Below are positions 33,589-42,433 of a stretch of DNA of 64,000 nucleotides, one piece after another. The DNA lies in NCBI GenBank assembly GCA_002419055.1, contig DIFI01000009.1, positions 454,445 to 518,444 on the forward strand, given 5' to 3'. Origin of the DNA: Peptococcaceae bacterium UBA5752 (GTDB lineage Bacteria > Bacillota > Dehalobacteriia > UBA4068). Position 1 is the stretch's first letter; the number at the start of each line of letters is the position of its first letter. The notes under the pieces are model-generated. The model was not told where the DNA came from. It saw nothing but the letters and a program-made list of their open reading frames with translations, and did no database searches. The translations under genes were made by a program, and so were the position numbers.

Positions 33589-35382
33589 GTGACAACCTGG
33601 ATGCTTAAACAAACATATGCCAATATTGAGCAAATAGCTAATGAAATGGGTATTGAATCATTAATAGCCCATATTCTTGCTATACGTGGATATAGGCAAA
33701 AAAGTGATATCGACAGATTCTTGTTTGCCGAACGTTATGATTTAGCATCCCCAACTTTACTGGCTGATATGGATAAGGCGGTAACGGTTGTCGCGGAATC
33801 AATAATTAACGGTAAATCAATCGCTATCTTTGGCGACTACGATTCCGATGGCATAATGAGTACGGTTATTTTACATAAGACAATTCAATCTTTAGGCGGC
33901 AGGAGTTCTTATTATATCCCAGAGAGAGACGGGGAGGGGTATGGTCTAAATAGCGAGGCAATATTTAATTTGCGTAATCAAGGCGCGGAATTATTGATTG
34001 CCTGTGATAATGGAATATCCGCGATTGAGCAAATCGGATATGCCAATGAACTAGGGATGCAATGCGTAGTGCTCGATCATCATGATTTGCAATATACGGA
34101 TGAAAAAGATAAAGTGATCTTACCTCCGGCTGTGGCAGTTGTAGATCCCAAGCGTCTGGACTGTAATTATCCGTTTAAAGTATATTGTGCGGCTGCCGTT
34201 TGTTATAGATTCGCTGAAGCGCTTTATCAGAAAATGGCAAGAGATTGGCAACCTTTAGGTAATGAATTACTGCCGTTTGTGACGATTGCGACCATCACCG
34301 ATTTAGTCGAGTTGATTGGAGAAAATCGGATTATAGTAAAAAAGGGATTATCACAGCTGTCTGCTGCCAGAAATATCGGTTTAAAAGCATTAATCGATGC
34401 TGTTGGTTTAGCCGGTAAAGATTTGGGAGTATACCATGTAGCATACATAATTGGACCGTGCATTAATGCTTCGGGCCGTTTAGGTACAGCATATTCGGCA
34501 GTAGAATTGTTGCTGTGCGATAATGAATTGCGAGCAAAAGAGCTGTCGAATCAACTGGTTGCTTTAAATATTACCAGAAAAAAGCTGACCGAAGAAGGTT
34601 TTCAAGCGGCTATTGCCCAGATTACCGAAAATAGCATGGAAAACGATAAAATTATCGTCATCCATTGCCCTGATACTCACGAAAGTGTAGCCGGAATAAT
34701 TGCCGGCAAATTAAAAGAGAAATATGGACATCCGGTTGTTGTCTGTGCCGGCAATAAAGATATTCTACGTGGATCATGTAGATCCATTGAGGGGTATAAT
34801 ATTTGCGCAGAACTTAGTAATTGCCGCGATTTATTGGTTAGTTTTGGCGGTCATCCGATGGCTGCCGGATTAAGTTTATATCCCAAAAATGTAACTTTAT
34901 TGCGCCGACAGCTTAATGATAATTGTCATATGGAGCTGGATCAAATGACTTCGGTGGTGCGTATTGATAAACAATATCCTGTAAGTGATGCTACAATATC
35001 TCTGGCAAATAGATTACGGATCTTTGAGCCTTATGGTAACGGCAATTTGCCGATCTATTTTGCCGACAAAGATGTCCAGATCGTAAAAATAAAACTGTTG
35101 GGAAAAGAACAGCAAGTGGTGCGTTTAATTTGCCGTAGTAAGGATTACAGACAATCGGTAGTGGCTGTGGCTTTTAATTCGCGGTCAAGAATAGAAGAAT
35201 TGATAAAAAACACTTGGGGAGAGCATACTTGGAATAATTTGTTAAGTGGTAAAGGAAGACCAATAGTGCTTGACCTTATATATAGTATAGGTACTAACTA
35301 TTTTAATGATAAAGAGCATTTACAATTACAAGTTATTGATTTTCGTCTCGCTACAATTGCCAATGAAGGATCAATAAAATGA
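33589..35382 (+). CDS. recJ: Single-stranded-DNA-specific exonuclease RecJ
   Basis: A 597-residue DHH/DHHA1 nuclease that degrades single-stranded DNA 5' to 3' in recombination and mismatch repair. Active-site motifs are FGDYDSDGIMS (about residue 80), the DHH motif in VVLDHHDL (about 165), and SGRLGTA. DHHA1 follows with SCRSIEGYNICAEL and FGGHPMAAGLSL. The GTG start has TTAGGAGTAA in front. It overlaps miaB by four bases. At about 600 residues it is the short RecJ form without the long C-terminal domain found in Bacillus. Confidence 0.95.
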   Translation: MTTWMLKQTYANIEQIANEMGIESLIAHILAIRGYRQKSDIDRFLFAERYDLASPTLLADMDKAVTVVAESIINGKSIAIFGDYDSDGIMSTVILHKTIQSLGGRSSYYIPERDGEGYGLNSEAIFNLRNQGAELLIACDNGISAIEQIGYANELGMQCVVLDHHDLQYTDEKDKVILPPAVAVVDPKRLDCNYPFKVYCAAAVCYRFAEALYQKMARDWQPLGNELLPFVTIATITDLVELIGENRIIVKKGLSQLSAARNIGLKALIDAVGLAGKDLGVYHVAYIIGPCINASGRLGTAYSAVELLLCDNELRAKELSNQLVALNITRKKLTEEGFQAAIAQITENSMENDKIIVIHCPDTHESVAGIIAGKLKEKYGHPVVVCAGNKDILRGSCRSIEGYNICAELSNCRDLLVSFGGHPMAAGLSLYPKNVTLLRRQLNDNCHMELDQMTSVVRIDKQYPVSDATISLANRLRIFEPYGNGNLPIYFADKDVQIVKIKLLGKEQQVVRLICRSKDYRQSVVAVAFNSRSRIEELIKNTWGEHTWNNLLSGKGRPIVLDLIYSIGTNYFNDKEHLQLQVIDFRLATIANEGSIK

Positions 35383-36707
35383 AATATTATATAGCATCAT
35401 TTGGATGTCAGATGAATGATAACGATTCGGCTCTGATTGCCGCCGGTCTTGAGCAATATGGTCATCAAGAAGAGGCACAATTATCACAGGCCGATATTAT
35501 TATAGTAAATACCTGTTGTGTCAGACAAAATGCCGAAAATAAAGCCTGGGGTTTGATAAATTCTCTTAAACCGTTGAAGAAGGCTAATCCTGGTTTGATC
35601 ATAGCGGTTTGCGGTTGCATGATCCAAAAACAGAGCGATCAGGCAATTCTACGGAAGCAACTACCGCATGTAGATATCATCTGCGGTACTTTTTCTAATC
35701 TCAATATACCGGGAATAATTGAACAAGCAGATTTTCATCACAATAAACTGATCGACATTAGCGAAAAGCCAAGAGAAGAATGCGGATATAATATCGGATC
35801 AAAAGCTTTAGGCAGCTATAAGGCAGCAGTGACAATTATCCATGGTTGCAATAATTATTGCAGCTATTGCATAGTACCTTATGTTCGGGGTAGGGAAAAG
35901 AGTCGCCAACCGCAGGATATATTGGCGGAAATCATCGCATTGAGAGATAACGGTTGTAAAGAGATTATGCTGCTGGGGCAAAATGTTAATTCCTACGGCC
36001 ATGACCTTGATCATGGTAGCTCAAGCTTTGGACAACTACTGCAGCAGGTAGACGCTATTGATGGTATTGAACGCATCCGCTATATGACTTCGCACCCGCG
36101 TGATTTTGATCACGAATTAGTGGATATTATTGCTTCCTGCAAGCATATCTGTCACCATTTCCATCTACCGCTTCAATCAGGCAGCGATAGGATTCTTAAA
36201 CTGATGAATAGGGGATATAGCAGCGCTTATTATCTTGATTTACTTGACTATATCCGTGCAAAATGTAAAGATGCAGTAATAACCACCGACATTTTAGTTG
36301 GTTTTCCTGGGGAAAGCGACAATGATTTTGCAGACTGTTTGTCAATGATCAGTAAATGTCAGTTTGATGCAGCTTACACATTTATATATTCGCCGCGACA
36401 AGGTACACCGGCTGCGACAATGGAAAATCAGATTGATGAGTCAGTTAAAAAGCAAAGATTACAAATGCTGATGGAGCTGCAAAATGAAATCAGCTTTAAA
36501 CTAAATCAACAAATGATTGGCAAAAATTATCCGATACTATACGAAGGTCCAAGCAAAAATAATCCGGCTTTGGCGCAAGGACGTAGCGATGGTAACAAAA
36601 TAGTAATATTCGAACCGGATGCTATATTAAATATCGGAGATATAATTGATATTACAATTACAGACGCTAAAACATGGAATTTGTATGGCAAGATAGTTAA
36701 GAAATAA
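35379..36707 (+). CDS. miaB: tRNA-2-methylthio-N6-dimethylallyladenosine synthase MiaB
   Basis: A 442-residue radical-SAM methylthiotransferase that converts i6A37 to ms2i6A37 in tRNAs, downstream of MiaA (encoded at 39.6-40.5 kb). The N-terminal UPF0004 domain has three auxiliary cluster cysteines (SFGCQMND, NTCCVRQ, VCGCMIQ). The radical SAM motif is GCNNYCSYCIVPYVRGREKSR, and the C-terminal TRAM domain begins near residue 375. The ATG overlaps the recJ stop. A terminator follows. All expected motifs are intact. Confidence 0.96.
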   Translation: MKYYIASFGCQMNDNDSALIAAGLEQYGHQEEAQLSQADIIIVNTCCVRQNAENKAWGLINSLKPLKKANPGLIIAVCGCMIQKQSDQAILRKQLPHVDIICGTFSNLNIPGIIEQADFHHNKLIDISEKPREECGYNIGSKALGSYKAAVTIIHGCNNYCSYCIVPYVRGREKSRQPQDILAEIIALRDNGCKEIMLLGQNVNSYGHDLDHGSSSFGQLLQQVDAIDGIERIRYMTSHPRDFDHELVDIIASCKHICHHFHLPLQSGSDRILKLMNRGYSSAYYLDLLDYIRAKCKDAVITTDILVGFPGESDNDFADCLSMISKCQFDAAYTFIYSPRQGTPAATMENQIDESVKKQRLQMLMELQNEISFKLNQQMIGKNYPILYEGPSKNNPALAQGRSDGNKIVIFEPDAILNIGDIIDITITDAKTWNLYGKIVKK

Positions 36708-36726
36708 AAAGAGAAATATTTGAATA

Positions 36727-36760
36727 AAAGACAGAGCTGATCAATAGTGGCTCTGTCTTT
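36727..36760 (+). terminator. Terminator after miaB
   Basis: AAAGACAGAGC and GCTCTGTCTTT arms with a 12-base loop, then TGTTTG. Symmetry allows function on both strands. The following 165 bases up to the convergent gene hold nothing I recognise. Confidence 0.7.
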
Positions 36761-36925
36761 GTTTGTATATATATATAATTTCACTAAGGAATAATAATCC
36801 TAAATCATCAACTTCCGATAATAAATATTATGTAAACTAATAGATATTATTTTGTTACGTTAATCTCAAGTAAAGAAGTATGTTCTCCTCTTTTGATTTA
36901 TGATGTATTTGCAATTTAATAGTAA

Positions 36926-38152
36926 CTAGATCAGTCCTTGCGAACGCATATCTAAAACAGTTTGGCTTACCGCGTATTTGGTATGGAAGCGAGAAAGACC
37001 GCCTTGAATGAAAAGCAAATATGGTTCACGTATCGGCGCATCAGCTGACAACTCAATTGAAGAACCTTGCACAAAGCCACCAGCCGCCATAATAATATCA
37101 TTATCATAACCGGGCATCGGCCACGGTTCAGGACGTACAAACGAATCGACCGGCGAATATTTCTGAATACCTTGGCAGAATACTTCCAATTGCTCAGCGT
37201 TAGCCATTTTAACCGCTTGTATGATATCAGTGCGTTCTTGATCCGGCTCGGGGCTGACTTCGAATCCAAGCCTTTTTAAAAGTGAAGCAGTAAAAACTGC
37301 CCCCGCTAATGCTTCGGCAACGATTGATGGAGCAAGGAATAATGCCTGAAAATAGATGCGATTATCAACCATCGATGCTCCCACTTCTCTGCCCGCTCCG
37401 GGAATCGTGAGTCGGTATGCGGCTCGTTCTACGAAATTACTTTTTCCGACGATATATCCTCCTGCCGGGGTCAATCCGGCGCCTGGATTTTTGATTAACG
37501 ACCCTGCCATTAAATCTATACCATAGTATGAAGGCTCAAAAGGTTCCACCATTTCACCATAACAGTTATCGACAAAAACAATTACATCAGGGTAAGTCGC
37601 TTTAATAGCTTTGTTAATGTCAACAATTTTTGATACAGATAGCGAATTGCGGCTGCTGTAACCACGCGAACGTTGGAGAGCTACTATTTTTGTATCATTT
37701 TGAATAGCGTTTACTATCGCCTGTAAATCTGGTGAATCAAAATCGATTTCGAAATTACGATGTTTAATACCCATTTCCAACATGCAGCCAGGGGTAAGAC
37801 GGCGGCTACCGATCACTGTTTGCAAAGTATCATATGGTTGTCCCAGTGTTAGAAGTTCATCTCCGGGCAGCAGATTGCCGAATAAAGCAAGTGAAATCGC
37901 ATGCGTGCCGGAAATGATTTGTTGACGCATTAACGCCGCTTCAGCACCAAAAACACGGGCATAAACATCTTCCAATTTATCTCTGCCGATATCGTTATAT
38001 CCATAACCGCTGCCGGGAGGAAAATGCTGGCTTGAAAGCCTTTCCTGGCGCATGGTGTTTAATACTCTGATGGTGTTTTTTTCTGCCGTCGGTGAAAAAG
38101 CTCGTGAAAAGTTTTCCATATCTAAAGCGGCAGCCTTAATAATATTGTCCAT
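36926..38152 (-). CDS. Methionine gamma-lyase family PLP protein (YnbB, 'aluminum resistance')
   Basis: A 408-residue fold-type I PLP enzyme. The PLP lysine is in GSLIKNPGAGLTPAGGYIVG, and the N-terminal SGTHAISLALFGNLLPGDELL with IVALQRSRGYSSRNSL forms the cofactor pocket. The family is annotated as aluminum resistance or YnbB in Bacillota, but its real reaction is not established. The spoVK and hfq neighbours match the Bacillus order spoVK-ynbA-ynbB, although the GTPase gene ynbA/hflX is missing here. The start is unambiguous. Confidence 0.9.
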   Translation of the reverse strand: MDNIIKAAALDMENFSRAFSPTAEKNTIRVLNTMRQERLSSQHFPPGSGYGYNDIGRDKLEDVYARVFGAEAALMRQQIISGTHAISLALFGNLLPGDELLTLGQPYDTLQTVIGSRRLTPGCMLEMGIKHRNFEIDFDSPDLQAIVNAIQNDTKIVALQRSRGYSSRNSLSVSKIVDINKAIKATYPDVIVFVDNCYGEMVEPFEPSYYGIDLMAGSLIKNPGAGLTPAGGYIVGKSNFVERAAYRLTIPGAGREVGASMVDNRIYFQALFLAPSIVAEALAGAVFTASLLKRLGFEVSPEPDQERTDIIQAVKMANAEQLEVFCQGIQKYSPVDSFVRPEPWPMPGYDNDIIMAAGGFVQGSSIELSADAPIREPYLLFIQGGLSRFHTKYAVSQTVLDMRSQGLI

Positions 38153-38224
38153 TATTTATTAACCCCTTAAAATAAAAGAATAATTATCTAAATATATTAT
38201 TGCACTATAATAATGTTTTTCCTG

Positions 38225-39199
38225 CTAAGTTGACGGATAAAGTGTCGAACGGTCTTTAGATTTGTTTGGAGATACCGGCGTTAGTTGTTTTAATGCATAA
38301 CGAATATCGTTAGACATGATTAATTGTAGATCTGAAATAGCTGGTTTTGGGTTGTTAATTAGCCTGATTGCTTGAGCGCGTAGCGAAGCTTCAACAATAT
38401 TACGTATAGTCCGAGCATTTCCTTGGCTTGTATAGTTTGAAGTATTTGTATGTGAGAGAAATTGTCGCAATTCATCATAAGCAGAGATATCGGGATTGTA
38501 TTGGTGCTCTTTATACATTATTTCCGCAATAGCAAGCAATTCCTCGATACTATAATCAGGAAAATCGATATGTAGCGGAAAACGTGAACTTAGACCTGGA
38601 TTGCTGCGCAGAAACATTTCCATCTCTTTAGGATACCCGGCTAGGATAAGTACAAATTCGTTTTTACGATCTTCCATTGCCTTGACTAGCGCATCAATGG
38701 CTTCTTTACCAAAATCTTTCTCACCGCCGCGGCATAAAGAATATGCTTCATCAATAAACAATACGCCACCCTGGGCTTTTTTTAAATTATCTCTGGTTTT
38801 TTGTGCCGTGTGACCAATGAATTCACCAACCAAATCAGCTCGTTCAACTTCCACTAAATGCCCCTTGGAGATTACACCCATTTCTTTATATAAAGAAGCA
38901 AGTAGGCGTGCTACTGTAGTTTTGCCGCTACCGGGATTGCCGCGAAATATGGCATGTAATACTGTGGGCAAAGTTTTTAATTGTTCCTTTTGTCGCTTTT
39001 TTTGTATTTCTTTAAAAGCATAAACCTCATAAATTACACTTTTGACTTTAGAAAGTCCGATCAGATTATTGATATCCGCAAAGATATCTTTAATTTCATC
39101 GGGAAACATCTCTTGCATGGGCTCAGTAGTTGTGATAGTGGAATTATTTACAACTGATTTAGCAACTTCCCTACTCTGAAGATTAATTTTAATTTTCAT
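38225..39199 (-). CDS. spoVK: SpoVK/CbxX-type AAA+ ATPase
   Basis: A 324-residue AAA ATPase of the CbxX/CfxQ family. Walker A is FRGNPGSGKTTVARLLA, the pore segment is GHLVEVERADLVGEFIGHTAQKT, Walker B is GGVLFIDEAYSL and the sensor/arginine finger region follows. In Bacillus, SpoVK is made in the mother cell and is needed for spore maturation. I chose ATG at 39199 with GGAG in front, five residues shorter than the longest frame. The C-terminus (SPNKSKDRSTLYPST) is not conserved. Confidence 0.85.
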   Translation of the reverse strand: MKIKINLQSREVAKSVVNNSTITTTEPMQEMFPDEIKDIFADINNLIGLSKVKSVIYEVYAFKEIQKKRQKEQLKTLPTVLHAIFRGNPGSGKTTVARLLASLYKEMGVISKGHLVEVERADLVGEFIGHTAQKTRDNLKKAQGGVLFIDEAYSLCRGGEKDFGKEAIDALVKAMEDRKNEFVLILAGYPKEMEMFLRSNPGLSSRFPLHIDFPDYSIEELLAIAEIMYKEHQYNPDISAYDELRQFLSHTNTSNYTSQGNARTIRNIVEASLRAQAIRLINNPKPAISDLQLIMSNDIRYALKQLTPVSPNKSKDRSTLYPST

Positions 39200-39273
39200 A
39201 TAAAAGCTCCGCAATATGCAATAGACATTTGCTCATATATTATTCATTGTTTATATGGAAGTGCAAGGACATA

Positions 39274-39300
39274 TAAAAACAGGGGTTAACCCTGTTTTTA
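39274..39300 (-). terminator. Terminator after hfq
   Basis: AAAACAGGG and CCCTGTTTT arms around a short loop lie just beyond the hfq stop. The hairpin is symmetric but is most useful on the minus strand. Confidence 0.75.
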
Positions 39301-39305
39301 TCAAG

Positions 39306-39560
39306 CTATTGAACGTTTTCCGAGGTTTCTGCCGATAAGTTAAACGTCGAAATATCGATTGGTTTTACCGGCATGATTGTGCTTATAGCGTGCTTATAAA
39401 CTAGCTCCTGAACGCCGCCGCTTTCAATTATGATAGTAAACTGATCAAAAGCGGTAACAATTCCTTTCATCTGAAAACCGTTAATTAAGAAAAAAGTAGC
39501 GGGTATTTTGTTGCTGCGCATGGCATTTAAATATTGTTCTTGAAGATTGGCGGGTTTCAT
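39306..39560 (-). CDS. hfq: RNA chaperone Hfq
   Basis: An 84-residue Sm-like hexameric RNA chaperone. The Sm1 motif (ATFFLINGFQMKGIVTAFDQFTIII) and Sm2 motif (LVYKHAISTI) are complete, including the YKHA signature of the proximal U-binding face. The C-terminal tail is short and acidic, as in Gram-positive Hfq. It is next to miaA, its usual partner, with the ribosome-binding site AGGAAAAG overlapping the miaA end. Confidence 0.97.
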   Translation of the reverse strand: MKPANLQEQYLNAMRSNKIPATFFLINGFQMKGIVTAFDQFTIIIESGGVQELVYKHAISTIMPVKPIDISTFNLSAETSENVQ

Positions 39561-39566
39561 CTTTTC

Positions 39567-40526
39567 CTATTCCCCCTCCAGATCCCGCCGCAACCAAACT
39601 AAGATATGCGATGCCAGTTCTTCAATTCCCGGATAATGGCCTAAATCAAACCAGTTGATGCGTGGATCCCTTTTAAACCAGGTATATTGACGTTTCGCGT
39701 AACGCCGCGTTGCCGTTTTGATATCACAAATCGCTTGCTCGAGACTTATTTTTTCTTGAAGAAATTCTCCGATTTGCTGGTAACCGATACTTTGCATTGG
39801 ATTGGAGTCAAAACTTACACCTTGGGCAACTAAAGATTTTACTTCTTCCACAAGTCCATTAGCTATCATTTTATCGACACGCTGTTCGATCCTTTGATTG
39901 AGTATTTCCTTTTCTATGGTCAGACCTGCTATAGACAGTTTAAAATTACTTATATGATTATTATTAATAGTATGAGTACTACTGATAGGTATTCCGCTTA
40001 TGTGATACACTTCCAAGGCTCTAATTAAGCGATGGCTGTCATGTGGATGAATCTTAGCAGCAGCAGCAGGATCAATTTTAGCTAATTGTTGATGTAAATA
40101 TTCCCCGCCATTAATCTCAAATTCTCGCTGCTTTTGTTCTCTGAAATCTTTGTCACAACCGGAGTTTTCGACGAATCGATATGGTGATATAACAGAAGAG
40201 ATATATAATCCCGTGCCTCCTACCAACAATGGCAGCTTATTCCGCTGATTAATATCGTCAATCAACTGTAGTGTCTTCTCTTGAAAATCAGCAACGCTAT
40301 AAGGGGTATTGTAATTTACTATATCAATTAAATGATGAGGAATTCCATGCATTTCATCAGCTCTGATTTTGGCAGTACCGATATCAAATCCACGATAAAC
40401 TTGCATAGAGTCTGCGGATATTATCTCGCCGCCGATTTTTGAGGCGATTTCTATAGCCACTGCAGTTTTACTGCAGGCTGTAGGTCCGAGTATGACGGCT
40501 AGTTTTTGTTTTTTTGCTGCTGCCAT
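39567..40526 (-). CDS. miaA: tRNA dimethylallyltransferase MiaA
   Basis: A 319-residue prenyltransferase adding dimethylallyl to A37 of UNN-decoding tRNAs, the substrate for MiaB. The P-loop is LGPTACSKTAVAIEIA; the usual GK/GKT form (GPTAVGKT) is altered to ACSKT, which keeps the Lys. SADSMQVYRGFDIGTAK, GIPHHLID and LVGGTGLYISSV are family motifs. FKRDPRINWFD lies near the C-terminus. It is followed by hfq and preceded by mutL. Confidence 0.95.
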   Translation of the reverse strand: MAAAKKQKLAVILGPTACSKTAVAIEIASKIGGEIISADSMQVYRGFDIGTAKIRADEMHGIPHHLIDIVNYNTPYSVADFQEKTLQLIDDINQRNKLPLLVGGTGLYISSVISPYRFVENSGCDKDFREQKQREFEINGGEYLHQQLAKIDPAAAAKIHPHDSHRLIRALEVYHISGIPISSTHTINNNHISNFKLSIAGLTIEKEILNQRIEQRVDKMIANGLVEEVKSLVAQGVSFDSNPMQSIGYQQIGEFLQEKISLEQAICDIKTATRRYAKRQYTWFKRDPRINWFDLGHYPGIEELASHILVWLRRDLEGE

Positions 40527-40614
40527 AAGGCTTTTCCATGCCTCTCAATAATATAATATGACTTTTTGTACAAAAGGTGTTTAGCGAAATAGGATAAGTA
40601 ATAAATATATAACT

Positions 40615-42432
40615 TTAATAACCATTACGCAAAAACTTCTTTTGGATTTCCTGATATGTTAGTTTGATGCTTAACGGGCGACCATGAGGACAAGTAAATG
40701 GGTTTTGGCACTTGTCCAAGGCGCATAATAACGAATTAATATCTTGTTTCGATAAATATTGATTTGCTTTAACCGCTTTTTTACATGCCGCTAGCATAAT
40801 TTCTTCCTGTCGCAAACGGTTAATATCATTACTATTACTCAATTCTTCTATGATATCTAAAAGTAGACGTTCCGGAGCTGTGCCTTGATACCAGGTAGGT
40901 ATAGCGCGGATAACAAAACTATTATTGCCGAAATGCTCTATGATAAAACCGATTTGACGAAGATCTAGTATTGCGTCCGTTAACATCAGCTTTTCTTTAT
41001 AAGTTACCTCAAAACTAATAGGAATAGCCAATTGTATACTGTTACTGTTAGGATTGTTTATTTGATCTAGGATTTGTTCGTATAATATCCGTTCATGTGC
41101 CGCATGTTGATCAATAATATATATGCCATCATCGGCCGCGGCAACGATATATGTTCCTTCAATCTGGCCTAAAAGGCGTAAAGATGAAAATAACAGTTGC
41201 TTAGTTGTTTCGTCTTGAGATAATATTTCTACTGCTTTATGAGGATTTTCAGCAACTAATGTTTTATTTTCAAATGAGTTATTTGCAAACATCATGTTAT
41301 CAAGCGTATTATTAATCAAAGGTTCCTCTAATTTTAACTGTCTGCTGACCGGCTTGGTTTTTTCTTCAATATGCCAAGCCTCTGATTTACCTCCGAGAGA
41401 AGAAGGCGGTAAATCTCTTAAACCGACTAAATGGGGTATCATTTGTTCTTTTTTGCTCATGGCGTCTGAGATAGCAAAAAGCAATGCGTTACGGATCAAT
41501 TGATTGTCTTTAAACTTAATTTCTGTCTTGGCTGGGTGAACATTGACGTCTATGCAATTAGAGCTGATATCTAAAAAAATTACAATTAGCGGATAACGGT
41601 GTTTGGGTAGTAATGTATAATATGCTTCGTCAACGGTAGCAGATAGCTCCTTGCTTTTAACCCAGCGGTTATTGACAAAAAAACAATATCCGTTACGGTT
41701 TGACCGAGAAAGCGCAGGTAACGAGATCAAACCATGAATAATTAAGTCTTTTGTATATTCAAGCGCAATCATTTGCTTAATCGCATCATGACCAAATACG
41801 TTAGCGAAAGCCTGTTCAATGCTACCGCTTTGATTGGTAAGAATAGTATTATTGCCATGTTTGAGTGTAAATGATATTTTGGGATGCGATAAAATTAATT
41901 TGCTCATTAGATCGCTAATAAGTCCGAATTCATATCGCGGAGTTTTTAAAAATTTTTTGCGTGCAGGGGTGTTGTAAAAAAGTCGATCAACAAGAACAAC
42001 AGTTCCATCAGGAATGCCGATTTCTGTCGGCAGACTGCTATGACCTTCATTTGTTTTTATTGTATAGCCACAGATATTATCGGTTACTTTTGAAGTGATG
42101 GTTAAGTAACTGACTGCGGCAATTGAGGGTAACGCCTCGCCGCGAAATCCCAAAGTATTTAAAGTTTCCAAGTCCTCTACTCTGCTGATTTTACTGGTTG
42201 CATGGCGCTGAGTAGCCTTTAATAAATCTTCTGCAGCAATACCGCAGCCATTATCCGAGACTATAATTCTCTCGCAATTTTCGCCAGATACTTTGACTTC
42301 AATCCTTGTAGCTCTGGCGTCAATGGCATTCTCTACCAGTTCTTTTATAACCGATGAAGGCCGTTCAACGACTTCTCCGGCGGCAATTTGATTAATCGTC
42401 TGCGAGTCTAAGAGGTGAATTTTATTAACCAT
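40615..42432 (-). CDS. mutL: DNA mismatch repair protein MutL (endonuclease type)
   Basis: A 605-residue GHKL ATPase that couples MutS mismatch recognition to strand incision. N-terminal motifs are NQIAAGEVVERPSSVIKELVENAIDA, SDNGCGI and GFRGEALPSIA. The C-terminal domain contains IDQHAAHERILYE, which fits the DQHA-x2-E-x4-E endonuclease motif, so this MutL should nick DNA itself, as expected without MutH. I chose ATG at 42432, nine bases after GCGGAGG; an ATG at 42441 touches that site. It overlaps the mutS end region tightly. Confidence 0.95.
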   Translation of the reverse strand: MVNKIHLLDSQTINQIAAGEVVERPSSVIKELVENAIDARATRIEVKVSGENCERIIVSDNGCGIAAEDLLKATQRHATSKISRVEDLETLNTLGFRGEALPSIAAVSYLTITSKVTDNICGYTIKTNEGHSSLPTEIGIPDGTVVLVDRLFYNTPARKKFLKTPRYEFGLISDLMSKLILSHPKISFTLKHGNNTILTNQSGSIEQAFANVFGHDAIKQMIALEYTKDLIIHGLISLPALSRSNRNGYCFFVNNRWVKSKELSATVDEAYYTLLPKHRYPLIVIFLDISSNCIDVNVHPAKTEIKFKDNQLIRNALLFAISDAMSKKEQMIPHLVGLRDLPPSSLGGKSEAWHIEEKTKPVSRQLKLEEPLINNTLDNMMFANNSFENKTLVAENPHKAVEILSQDETTKQLLFSSLRLLGQIEGTYIVAAADDGIYIIDQHAAHERILYEQILDQINNPNSNSIQLAIPISFEVTYKEKLMLTDAILDLRQIGFIIEHFGNNSFVIRAIPTWYQGTAPERLLLDIIEELSNSNDINRLRQEEIMLAACKKAVKANQYLSKQDINSLLCALDKCQNPFTCPHGRPLSIKLTYQEIQKKFLRNGY

Positions 42433-42433
42433 G